NCBI GenBank assembly: GCA_030598305.1
Contig: JAUVQC010000091.1
Location: 1 to 5,994, forward strand
Origin: Actinomycetes bacterium
GTDB lineage: Bacteria > Actinomycetota > Acidimicrobiia > UBA5794
Direction: 5' to 3'
DNA length: 5,994 bases
Shown: one piece after another, positions 1-5,773 of the stretch
How the letters are laid out: each line of letters starts with the position of its first letter
Position numbering within the stretch: the first letter of the stretch is position 1
The notes under the pieces: generated by a model
What the model was told of the DNA's origin: nothing
Seen by the model: the letters and a program-made list of their open reading frames with translations, nothing else
Databases searched by the model: none
Program-made: the position numbers and the translations under genes

Positions 1-1148
1 CCACAACCACCGTTGGCGCCACGACGACGATTCAGGCGACCACCACGACGCCAGCCACCACCACCACGACGACCCAGCCACCGTTGACCGATGACCCCGC
101 AGGGCTGCTTGGTGCAGTGAACGCTGCAATGGCGGCTCAGGAATCGTTCCAGGCGTCGGGCACGCTCGCAATCTCGGATGCGGACGCCCCCGAGGCGATC
201 TACGTGTCCGCGTCGCTACTGGGTGGGCAAACATCGCGGGACAACCATTGGATCACCTCCACACTCGAGGTGGCTCAAGGCGACCTTGAAGGGACACTTG
301 TCTGGGGAGTCCGGGAGGTGGACCGTGTCGACCATTCTCAGAACCCGATCTCTGGTGCATGGGAGATCGATGATGACGAGGGGGACCCGGACGCGGTGGA
401 TGATGCCCTCAACGGCAGATTGGAGCTCGCGTCCATCACCGCAGAGGACTCCGGAGACGGATACCACCTGACCGGCACATATCCAGGTGACCCCGACGTG
501 CAATCGGTCGAGGTCACGGTCAACGCCGATCTCGTGATCACCTCCATCGACGTTACATCGACCTCGACTCGCGGAGACCTCGCCGGGTTGGTTCCCGACG
601 GTGATGGCGACGTGGTAGTCGTCGAGTCCTGGGATCTTGGAGGATACGGATTTCGTACTGCTGAGGTGGTCCCACCTCCTGGGGGCACGGTGTCGGCGAT
701 CACAACCGCTGAACACTGGCCGTTCCAGATCCAGATACCAACGCATTGGGAACGAGCAACCGATCGAGACATCAGAGATGCCGGACTCGATGCCGACGCT
801 GCCTGGCTGAATGGCGATGACTTCCTTGTCATGATCCTCACGGAGGACCTCGTTGCAGCTGGGTTCGGCGAGACCGAACTCGAGGAGTACGTGACGTTCG
901 TGGGGTCGATGATCCTCGACACATCGGAGGTCACGTCAGAGGAGTACCTGACGAACCTTCAAGGATTGCCTGTGGCACTCATTACGGGGTCAACCGATAC
1001 GACAGGACTCCTCGCATTTCAACGCTACGTATACCTGCACGAGAAGACCCTTGCGGTGAACGTCACGATCATCGCGCCTCGCGGAACCTTCGCGGAGGAG
1101 AAAGCGATCATCGACTTCATACTCAACTCTGTCATCGTGACAGGGTGA
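1..1148 (+). CDS. Secreted lipoprotein, two-domain, 5' end outside window
   Basis: The reading frame is open from base 3 to the TGA at 1146-1148, so the gene begins upstream. The first 27 visible codons encode a Thr-rich stretch with runs of four to seven threonines, mostly ACC and ACG, ending just before LTDDPAG. Such linkers normally follow the lipid-modified Cys of actinobacterial lipoproteins, so an exported, membrane-tethered protein is inferred; the signal peptide itself is not visible. After the linker come two parts. The first (about 190 residues) is acidic and rich in alternating beta-type segments, and could be an LppX/LprG-like or other beta-sheet lipoprotein fold. The second (about 150 residues, from roughly base 690) has the pattern FQIQIPTHWE, an acidic middle, LQGLPVALITG and a final beta-alpha ending in LNSVIV, which recalls PsbP/Mog1-like (DUF1795-type) domains. 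Both fold assignments are from pattern memory only. Function unknown. A TTG at 84 lies inside the open frame and is not needed as a start. Confidence 0.8.
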   Translation, partial: TTTVGATTTIQATTTTPATTTTTTQPPLTDDPAGLLGAVNAAMAAQESFQASGTLAISDADAPEAIYVSASLLGGQTSRDNHWITSTLEVAQGDLEGTLVWGVREVDRVDHSQNPISGAWEIDDDEGDPDAVDDALNGRLELASITAEDSGDGYHLTGTYPGDPDVQSVEVTVNADLVITSIDVTSTSTRGDLAGLVPDGDGDVVVVESWDLGGYGFRTAEVVPPPGGTVSAITTAEHWPFQIQIPTHWERATDRDIRDAGLDADAAWLNGDDFLVMILTEDLVAAGFGETELEEYVTFVGSMILDTSEVTSEEYLTNLQGLPVALITGSTDTTGLLAFQRYVYLHEKTLAVNVTIIAPRGTFAEEKAIIDFILNSVIVTG

Positions 1149-1154
1149 TGCCTC

Positions 1155-1640
1155 TCAGCGAGTGATACCTGCGAAACCGCGGTCGTGCCAGACCAGGGGT
1201 GATGTGTCGGTATCCGCGATGCCGGTCGAGACGACCCGGCCGTAGATCACCCAGTGGTCACCGACATCGTGGCGATCGGACGTGATGCACTCGAGGTGTG
1301 CGAGGGCTGATTCGAGCACAGGTCCGGCATCGGAAACACCGGCATCGTGCCACCGGGAGCTACCGAACTTGTCGGCACCATGGGTTGCAAAGAGCATCGC
1401 TTCCTCGCCAGCGGACTCGGGCATGATGTTCACGGTGAACCCGTCCGCATCGAGCATCCCGTGGAGGGAGGCAGTCGACTTGTCTACACAGACGAGCACG
1501 ATTGCTGGGTCAGCAGAAACGGACATGAACGCTGACACTGTCAGACCAACAGGTGCATCGTCCCCGTTGGCTGTCACGACGGTGACCGTCGCGGCAACTC
1601 TCGACATAACGCTCTTGAATTCGTCAGCAGAAACCGTCAT
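1155..1640 (-). CDS. Flavin reductase-domain protein (FMN-binding split barrel)
   Basis: A 161-residue protein of the flavin_Reduct family (PF01613), the small NAD(P)H:flavin oxidoreductase component that supplies reduced FMN or FAD to a partner monooxygenase, as HpaC and HsaB do. Visible hallmarks: VTVVTA (residues 19-24), the core strand pair GLTVSAFMSVSADP (32-45) followed by IVLVCVD, FTVNIM (68-73), KFGSSRW (91-97), HLEC (115-118), GDHWVIYGRV (127-136) and the C-terminal PLVWHDRGF (148-156). Length is normal for the family. The ATG at 1640 is chosen because AGAGGTGA lies 7 bases upstream. The frame is open up to an ATG at 1691, but that has no Shine-Dalgarno and lies upstream of a good -10 box. 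No monooxygenase partner is in the window, so the substrate pathway is unknown. The gene diverges from the lyase at 1733 and converges on the lipoprotein ending at 1148. Confidence 0.88.
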   Translation of the reverse strand: MTVSADEFKSVMSRVAATVTVVTANGDDAPVGLTVSAFMSVSADPAIVLVCVDKSTASLHGMLDADGFTVNIMPESAGEEAMLFATHGADKFGSSRWHDAGVSDAGPVLESALAHLECITSDRHDVGDHWVIYGRVVSTGIADTDTSPLVWHDRGFAGITR

Positions 1641-1647
1641 CGCAACG

Positions 1648-1655
1648 TCACCTCT
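1648..1655 (-). promoter_or_regulatory. Ribosome binding site of the flavin reductase gene
   Basis: On the minus strand this reads AGAGGTGA, a good Shine-Dalgarno match 7 bases before the ATG at 1640. It decides the start, because none of the upstream in-frame ATG codons (1691, 1676, 1673) has a comparable site. Confidence 0.65.
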
Positions 1656-1671
1656 TGGGTTGTGGACGGCC

Positions 1672-1677
1672 ATCATA
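1672..1677 (-). promoter_or_regulatory. Probable -10 box for the flavin reductase gene
   Basis: The minus strand reads TATGAT, five of six matches to TATAAT. It would place transcription start near 1665, giving a leader of about 25 bases that includes the AGAGGTGA site. No convincing -35 hexamer is seen 16-18 bases upstream. If this is the promoter, the longer in-frame starts at 1673-1691 cannot be used. Confidence 0.35.
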
Positions 1678-1710
1678 TGGGCGTGCGACACAGCGCCGGA
1701 CGCGCGCCTT

Positions 1711-1716
1711 TACCCT
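1711..1716 (+). promoter_or_regulatory. Possible -10 box for the HMG-CoA lyase gene
   Basis: TACCCT fits the actinobacterial TANNNT -10 pattern and would start transcription near 1723, about 10 bases before the ATG and directly at the GAGGAGGA ribosome binding site. No clear -35 is visible. It sits in the 92-base divergent region shared with the flavin reductase gene. The assignment rests on the hexamer and its position alone. Confidence 0.25.
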
Positions 1717-1722
1717 GCAGCC

Positions 1723-1730
1723 GAGGAGGA
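1723..1730 (+). promoter_or_regulatory. Ribosome binding site of the HMG-CoA lyase gene
   Basis: GAGGAGGA, close to the full anti-Shine-Dalgarno complement, stands immediately before ATG 1733. The spacing is short if the 3' GGAGGA pairs (2 bases) and normal if the first GAGG pairs (6 bases). It is the only good site near the MTQRVQIVEVGPRDG start, which is where family homology begins. Confidence 0.6.
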
Positions 1731-1732
1731 TC

Positions 1733-2635
1733 ATGACACAGAGAGTGCAGATCGTCGAGGTCGGCCCGAGGGACGGCCTCCAGAACGAGGCAGTGATGCT
1801 TTCGACCGAGCAGAAGGTCGACATGATCACGCGTCTCGCGACCGCTGGGCTCACCCGGATCGAGACCGTGTCGTTCGCGCACCCCGACAAGGTCCCACAG
1901 ATGGCAGATGCCGAGGCAGTGATGGCTGCCCTTCCCGAAGTCGACGATGTCAGCTACATCGGTCTCATCCTCAATTGGCGTGGGTGGCGCAGGGCCGCAG
2001 ACACACCGGTCGATGAGATCAACATGAACGTATCTGCCTCGAACACGTTCAACCTGAGGAACCAGGGCACCGACACCGAGGACACGATCAACGTGCTCGG
2101 CCAGGTCGTGCAGAATGCCTCAGCGGCTGGTGTACCCGTGACCGCCACAATCGCCACCTCGTGGGGCTGCCCGTTCGAGGGAGAGATCCCCCTCGACCGA
2201 CTCCTCTTCGTCGCTGAGTCCGTCGCTGTTACCGGGGTATCGGAAATCGCGATCGCCGACACCATCGGAGTCGCAGACCCATGGACGGTCTCGCGACGCG
2301 TCGGGGCGGTCGCTGACGTTGTCGGCGATATCCCCCTGAGGGCACACTTCCACAACACCCGCAATACCGGCATCGCCAACGCCTATGCAGCTGTCCAGGC
2401 AGGGATCACCACCCTCGATTCATCCGTTGGAGGCCTTGGGGGCTGTCCATTCGCACCCAACGCGACCGGAAACATCCCAACCGATGATCTCGTCTACATG
2501 CTCGACAGGGCTGGTATCGAAACCGGTGTTGGGCTCGAAGACATAGTCGCCATATCGAACCACATGGCAGCCCTCATCGGCAGACCCCTCGAAGCGATGC
2601 TTCCACGGGCTGGTGGATTCCCGAACTCGGCTTGA
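1733..2635 (+). CDS. Hydroxymethylglutaryl-CoA lyase family protein
   Basis: A 300-residue TIM-barrel aldolase of the HMGL-like/pyruvate carboxyltransferase family (PF00682). HMG-CoA lyase cleaves 3-hydroxy-3-methylglutaryl-CoA to acetyl-CoA and acetoacetate, the last step of leucine breakdown, in the cytoplasm. Visible residues match the mechanism known from human HMGCL: VGPRDGLQNE (10-19) with Arg13 and metal ligand Asp14, IETVSF (43-48) with Glu44, GCPFEG (145-150), HFHN (205-208) with metal ligands His205 and His207, and the signature GLGGCPFA (234-241) with catalytic Cys238, then Asn247. Length is typical. ATG 1733 is preceded by GAGGAGGA at 1723-1730; an open frame runs further upstream but has no better start. 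The family symbol would be mvaB/hmgL. The catalytic set supports lyase activity, but some relatives use other 3-hydroxyacyl-CoA substrates, and no leucine-pathway gene (carboxylase, isovaleryl-CoA dehydrogenase) is in the window to confirm the substrate. Confidence 0.92.
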   Translation: MTQRVQIVEVGPRDGLQNEAVMLSTEQKVDMITRLATAGLTRIETVSFAHPDKVPQMADAEAVMAALPEVDDVSYIGLILNWRGWRRAADTPVDEINMNVSASNTFNLRNQGTDTEDTINVLGQVVQNASAAGVPVTATIATSWGCPFEGEIPLDRLLFVAESVAVTGVSEIAIADTIGVADPWTVSRRVGAVADVVGDIPLRAHFHNTRNTGIANAYAAVQAGITTLDSSVGGLGGCPFAPNATGNIPTDDLVYMLDRAGIETGVGLEDIVAISNHMAALIGRPLEAMLPRAGGFPNSA

Positions 2636-2696
2636 GTCGGGGCAAGCTGCTGCCGAAGACATCACGTGGACATCATCTGCGCTGCAGACATCTGCT

Positions 2697-2702
2697 GGAG
2701 GA
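2697..2702 (+). promoter_or_regulatory. Ribosome binding site setting the GTG start at 2712
   Basis: GGAGGA lies 9 bases before the GTG at 2712. The same frame is open back to a GTG at 2613, inside the end of the lyase gene, but that one has no such site, so translation most likely begins at 2712. Confidence 0.6.
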
Positions 2703-2711
2703 AATAGCACC

Positions 2712-3410
2712 GTGTCACCTAGACGGTCAAGGACCCGGCGCTCCGGGAACGGGTCGACTGACGACCCGGAAACGATCATTTCGGGATCCATACGGAGTCC
2801 CGATGAGACGGACGCGCTCGCGGTGAAGCTCACGCTCTCGGCCGGCATGATCACAATGCGGGCCGATGGCACGGTGTTGGGCAGCTGGCCATCCACTGCG
2901 GTGACCATCCAGTCGATCGACGCCGAATCATTCGAATTCGCTGCTGAGGGTGATCTATTGATCCTTGTTCCTGACGAGCCGAACGACCTACACGACCACC
3001 CGCTGGTGACCAAACCGGAACCACCGCAGAAGAATCGCAAGGAACGAAGGCCACAGAAGAAGAAGAAGCAGCAGGGCACGAAGAAGCCAAAGAAGGAAAA
3101 GCCAAAGAAGGAGCCGAAGGAGCCGAAGGAGAAGAAAACCAAGACGATCAAGAAGACGAAGAAGACGAACGAGAAACAGAAGCCGAAAGAGAAGAAAGAA
3201 GAGCCGAAGGAAAAGCGAGCCAGCATGTGGATCCGCTCGCTCGATACCGCCCGTCGGTACGACATTTTCGGTCTGGACCGGGTCCCCGTCGACCCAAACC
3301 TTCGTGGCACGGACCATCAGCACACATGGGACCACAGGGTGGTTGCCGGGTCCGGTCCCGGAAGGCACATCTGCACGATCTGTGGAAGGATTCGAGCCAG
3401 GGCCCGGTAG
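2712..3410 (+). CDS. Lysine-rich protein with N-terminal domain and C-terminal His/Cys cluster, unknown function
   Basis: A 232-residue predicted cytoplasmic protein in three parts. Residues 1-12 are basic (MSPRRSRTRR). Residues about 20-92 form a compact domain with alternating hydrophobic strands (VKLTLSAGMITMRADG, VLGSWP, VTIQSIDAESFEF, DLLILVPDEP), suggesting a small beta-sheet fold, perhaps PH-like; this is inference from pattern. Residues 101-169 are low complexity: 30 Lys, 4 Arg, 11 Glu, 10 Pro and no Asp, net charge about +23. Residues 171-232 hold His202, His204, His208, His219, Cys221 and Cys224 around HTWDHR and HICTICGR, a possible single zinc site. No signal peptide or membrane segment is visible. 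A basic disordered tail beside a possible zinc knuckle is compatible with nucleic-acid or ribosome binding, but nothing shows it. The gene lies 76 bases after the lyase on the same strand, so co-transcription is possible. GTG 2712 is chosen for its GGAGGA site. Confidence 0.75.
   Translation: MSPRRSRTRRSGNGSTDDPETIISGSIRSPDETDALAVKLTLSAGMITMRADGTVLGSWPSTAVTIQSIDAESFEFAAEGDLLILVPDEPNDLHDHPLVTKPEPPQKNRKERRPQKKKKQQGTKKPKKEKPKKEPKEPKEKKTKTIKKTKKTNEKQKPKEKKEEPKEKRASMWIRSLDTARRYDIFGLDRVPVDPNLRGTDHQHTWDHRVVAGSGPGRHICTICGRIRARAR
3012..3218 (+). repeat. Low-complexity Lys/Glu/Pro coding tract
   Basis: This segment encodes residues 101-169 of the lysine-rich protein. Lysine is written AAG 25 times and AAA 5 times. 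A 9-base unit, GAGCCGAAG, occurs in tandem at 3111-3119 and 3120-3128 and its core recurs near 3201. From 3036 to 3225 the plus strand carries a single T (at 3148), so the strand is strongly purine-rich. Such a tract can change length by slippage; here the frame is intact throughout. Confidence 0.8.
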
Positions 3411-3428
3411 CCCCGACCGAGCCTGGCT
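3395..3428. terminator. Hairpin between convergent genes, possible bidirectional terminator
   Basis: AGCCAGG (3395-3401) pairs with CCTGGCT (3422-3428), and inside it CGGT (3405-3408) pairs with ACCG (3416-3419) around a 7-base loop. The structure spans both stop codons, TAG at 3408-3410 on plus and TAG on minus at 3427-3429, where the lysine-rich gene and the membrane protein gene converge with a 16-base gap. No T-tract follows on either strand, so it is not a standard intrinsic terminator. Position and GC-rich stem are the only support. Confidence 0.35.
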
Positions 3429-4227
3429 ATGCGCCCGGACTGAACCACTTCGCGAACGCCGTCGCGCTGAGAGCCGCAAGCACGGGACTGATCATCCAGA
3501 AGCCGGCAACACCGCCCATAACTGCCGCCCACATGAGGAACGCACCGGCGACCTTGCGTGCCAACCCGACACGGTCAGGATCGATGTCACCGCTTGGAGC
3601 ATCCGTCGGGGAGATCACCACGCTCGGTTTCATGGCAAGCAACATCACCGCACCGCCGAAGGCAGCGAGAAGATATGCATCCTGGGTGATCTCGACTGCT
3701 GGCGCATCAGCCATCCACGCGCCGACGACCAATCCCGCGACGAGAGTTGCGAGGGCGATGTAGCGCAACGACCCCACTTCTGGGGCACTCAGCAGCCATA
3801 TCGCCAGAGCGAGGCCAACAAGCCAGAGAACCTGCTCGGAGCCGGCCGCGAACCCGAGCAATGCGAGCACACCCACATCGAGCCATGTCACGCGCCCACC
3901 GATCGTCCCAGCCACAACCCGTATCCCGATGAGAGCGATCGCCGAGGCAAGTGCCGACGGCATGTCATACACAAGAGCGGCAAAGGCGACCGGCATCGCC
4001 CACACAGCAACGGTGGGACGATCCGGGTCCAGCTCGCGTCCGATCGCCCAGGCTATGAAGACGATGACTCCCGCCATGAGGGCACCCGACAATGGCCTGT
4101 CGTCGACAACGGCGATGGCCGTGTACACGACAGCGGCGAGCAGTACTCCGGAGAACGCCAGACGATGCGAGCGGAGGCGGGGATCGAACGATCTTCCCAG
4201 ACCCGTGATCGACGTGAGCGATGCCAT
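3427..4227 (-). CDS. Polytopic membrane protein, unknown function
   Basis: A 266-residue hydrophobic protein with about eight or nine predicted membrane segments, at roughly residues 23-41, 47-63, 72-88, 91-109, 116-129, 131-147, 154-172, 184-200 and 226-248. The N-terminus is basic (RSFDPRLRSHR), and one longer polar loop lies at about 201-224 (PTDAPSGDIDPDRVGLARK). I recognise no family motif. The ATG at 4227 is chosen because it directly precedes the basic N-terminus and first membrane segment and lies 10 bases beyond the stop of the upstream short ORF on the same strand, suggesting translational coupling; no strong Shine-Dalgarno is present. The frame is open up to 4335, but that extension (with ATG at 4278) overlaps the short ORF and looks out of frame and non-coding. 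The plus strand also has a long open frame here, but its translation is hydrophilic and without domain character, while the minus reading gives regular membrane segments. Confidence 0.75.
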   Translation of the reverse strand: MASLTSITGLGRSFDPRLRSHRLAFSGVLLAAVVYTAIAVVDDRPLSGALMAGVIVFIAWAIGRELDPDRPTVAVWAMPVAFAALVYDMPSALASAIALIGIRVVAGTIGGRVTWLDVGVLALLGFAAGSEQVLWLVGLALAIWLLSAPEVGSLRYIALATLVAGLVVGAWMADAPAVEITQDAYLLAAFGGAVMLLAMKPSVVISPTDAPSGDIDPDRVGLARKVAGAFLMWAAVMGGVAGFWMISPVLAALSATAFAKWFSPGA

Positions 4228-4237
4228 TGCGGGAACG

Positions 4238-4486
4238 CTACAGCGACTTGACGAACAGAAGGAGGAGCCTGCGGTCATCTGCCGCCAGGCCGTCCGAGAG
4301 ATTCGCCGCCGGTTGGGAGAACGCACCAGTGTCACGATCCGCCACCGTCACCTCGCCACCTGGCGCTCCAGGTCCGGTCGCCGAGTCGCTGAAGCCGCCG
4401 CCACCGGAGCATGCAACGAACACGAGACCCATCACTATGCCCATGGGCAATCGACGCGCCGATTCAGAGGGACGACATCGAAACAT
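4238..4486 (-). CDS. Short lipoprotein-like ORF, possible truncated di-heme oxidoreductase N-terminus
   Basis: An 82-residue ORF with a signal-peptide-like start: basic MFRCRPSESARR, hydrophobic LPMGIVMGLVFVAC, and Cys26 followed by SGGGG. The lipobox is degenerate (FVAC instead of LAGC-like). The mature part contains PGGEVTVADRDTGAFSQPA, NLS and finally DRRLLLLFVKSL before TAG. From memory, di-heme oxidoreductase (DHOR/DUF1111) proteins begin their mature part with a similar pattern: GGxxTV, AFxxPAxNLS, then RRxFFVGNSLF, before the CxxCH heme sites. Here the ORF stops at that point, and no CxxCH follows in any minus frame nearby. So this is either a remnant of such a gene or an independent small lipoprotein. 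ATG 4486 is chosen because a TACCCT box would put transcription start exactly on it (leaderless). Upstream ATG 4516 would lie before that promoter. Confidence 0.45.
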   Translation of the reverse strand: MFRCRPSESARRLPMGIVMGLVFVACSGGGGFSDSATGPGAPGGEVTVADRDTGAFSQPAANLSDGLAADDRRLLLLFVKSL

Positions 4487-4491
4487 GGGGG

Positions 4492-4498
4492 TAGGGTA
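4492..4498. promoter_or_regulatory. Overlapping -10 boxes for divergent transcription
   Basis: The sequence TAGGGTA reads TAGGGT on plus (4492-4497) and TACCCT on minus (4498-4493), both fitting TANNNT. On minus, a start site 7 bases after the box falls at 4486, the A of the ATG, implying a leaderless transcript. On plus it would give a start near 4504 and a leader of about 30 bases for the hydrolase gene at 4534. The -35 matches are poor on both strands. The 47-base gap 4487-4533 must hold both promoters if both genes are expressed. Confidence 0.35.
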
Positions 4499-4533
4499 TC
4501 CACAAGATCCATCCAAGGAAGACTGGGGGAATC

Positions 4534-5757
4534 ATGGGAATGAGAACCGGCGCCGGGCACCCTCCTAGCCAACCGAAGACCCGCAAGAAGGCCCGTTCCC
4601 TATTCTGGACGTTGGTACGCGTTGCCAGCTGGATCGTCGTGGTCGCCGCGATCCTCTTCCTCGCGGCAGGCTTCTATTACTCAGGAGAGATCAGGGACGG
4701 CGCCCTTGTTCCACCTGAGTCATATGACCATGAGTACAACCTGTCCATCTCAGCTGTGACAGGGTCACAGATCTCGATTACAGACACCGGGTCAGATGAC
4801 CAGATCGGTCAACCCGGCGTCGAAGGGATTGGGTGGCCCAGCGGGTACATCACGACCACGGAACTCCTCTCGTCGAACGAAACCGAATCAGGCGACCGCA
4901 TCGATGTCCGGCTTGCGGGCCCAAATGGTGTGACGCCAACGGTCGGAACGGAGACGCGTCTCGATGCGAGTGCTTTCGGCGGCGATCCAGAACAAGCCTT
5001 CGGAATCCCGTTCGAGACAGTGCGGTACAACTCCGATATCGACAGCTTCCCGGCCTGGTACATCGACGGCGGCTCGAAGACCTGGGCGATCTTCGTACAC
5101 GGCAAGGGTGCGGACCTCACCGAGGCGCTCAGGATCATCCCGATCCTCCACGCACTCGACTATCCGATTCTCGTCATCCACTACCGCAACGATCCCGGAA
5201 CGACAGAGGACCCGAGTGGCTACCACCGGTTCGGAGCGACCGAATGGAAGGACCTCCATGCAGCGGTCCTCTACGCCGAGGAGAATGGATCCACTGACCA
5301 CATCCTCGTCGGCTACTCGATGGGCGGTGCCGTCGTCACGAGCTACCTGACCCAGTCACCGCTGCGCAATCGCACGAGGGCCGTCATCCTCGACTCCCCC
5401 GCCTTCGACTTCGAGGCCACGGTCGACTTCCAAGCCGCCAACACAACGCTGCCTCTCATCGGAGCCGCAATACCCGAGTCGTTGTCGACATTTGCAAAGT
5501 GGATCGCGACCTGGCGCTTCGACATCGACTGGGATACCACGAACTATCTGGCACAGACAGGTGAGCTGCACGCTCCGATGCTGATCTTCCACGGGTCCGC
5601 GGATACGTCCGTCCCACTCGCAACCAGCCAGGAGATGGTGCGCCTCAGACCTGACATCACAACACTCGTCGAGACGAAGGCGAGCCACGTCAGATCGTGG
5701 AACGAGTCTCCTGAGGAGTACAGAGCCGCGATCGTCGACTTCCTCATAGAGAACTAG
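4534..5757 (+). CDS. Membrane-anchored alpha/beta hydrolase
   Basis: A 407-residue protein. A short basic N-terminus (KTRKKAR, 15-21) is followed by one membrane helix (about 24-49), placing the rest outside the membrane. Residues about 50-180 form a polar, beta-rich segment with no recognised family. Residues 181-407 are a classic alpha/beta hydrolase: oxyanion-type HGKG (189-192), nucleophile elbow GYSMGG with Ser262, acid Asp357 in FHGSAD (352-357) and His385 in ASHVRSW (383-389). The triad is complete, so an active serine hydrolase (esterase, lipase or peptidase-like) is likely. The sequence does not tell the substrate; the arrangement resembles surface-tethered actinobacterial hydrolases of the Hydrolase_4/BAAT-like type. 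GGGGGA at 4525-4530 is 3 bases before ATG 4534 and 9 before an in-frame ATG at 4540, so the true start may be the latter (405 residues). It diverges from the short lipoprotein ORF. Confidence 0.88.
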   Translation: MGMRTGAGHPPSQPKTRKKARSLFWTLVRVASWIVVVAAILFLAAGFYYSGEIRDGALVPPESYDHEYNLSISAVTGSQISITDTGSDDQIGQPGVEGIGWPSGYITTTELLSSNETESGDRIDVRLAGPNGVTPTVGTETRLDASAFGGDPEQAFGIPFETVRYNSDIDSFPAWYIDGGSKTWAIFVHGKGADLTEALRIIPILHALDYPILVIHYRNDPGTTEDPSGYHRFGATEWKDLHAAVLYAEENGSTDHILVGYSMGGAVVTSYLTQSPLRNRTRAVILDSPAFDFEATVDFQAANTTLPLIGAAIPESLSTFAKWIATWRFDIDWDTTNYLAQTGELHAPMLIFHGSADTSVPLATSQEMVRLRPDITTLVETKASHVRSWNESPEEYRAAIVDFLIEN

Positions 5758-5773
5758 CCGAACGAGCCCCCCT

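Noticed and set aside
1..83. Simple-sequence ACC/ACG stretch as a CRISPR or tandem DNA repeat
   Set aside because: No regular unit or spacer; it is explained by Thr codons of a lipoprotein linker.
84..86. TTG as start of the first gene
   Set aside because: The frame is open upstream through a Thr-rich linker typical of lipoproteins, so the gene begins outside the window.
1282..2016. Plus-strand open frame across the flavin reductase and the start of the lyase
   Set aside because: Antisense to a gene with clear family motifs and out of frame with the lyase, so it is a GC-rich shadow frame.
2613..2711. Upstream extension of the lysine-rich protein to GTG 2613
   Set aside because: It would overlap the lyase gene by 23 bases without an RBS; GTG 2712 has GGAGGA at good spacing.
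2420..3310. Long minus-strand open frame rich in Phe, Ser and Gly
   Set aside because: It is the antisense of the AAG/GAA-rich tract (AAG reads as CTT, GAA as TTC) and of the lyase end; the plus reading has an RBS and domain-like sequence.
3427..4227. Prepilin peptidase (A24-type) identity for the polytopic protein
   Set aside because: An Asp before LALLG in a membrane context was suggestive, but the GxGD motif and the first conserved Asp motif are missing.
3304..4251. Long plus-strand open frame of about 315 codons
   Set aside because: Hydrophilic, Arg/His/Pro-rich translation without domain pattern; it overlaps the minus gene, which gives regular membrane helices, and the 3' end of the lysine-rich gene.
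3929..4543. Plus-strand open frame antisense to the membrane protein and short lipoprotein
   Set aside because: Arg/Thr/Ala-rich shadow composition, no RBS or recognisable motif, and it runs into the hydrolase start.
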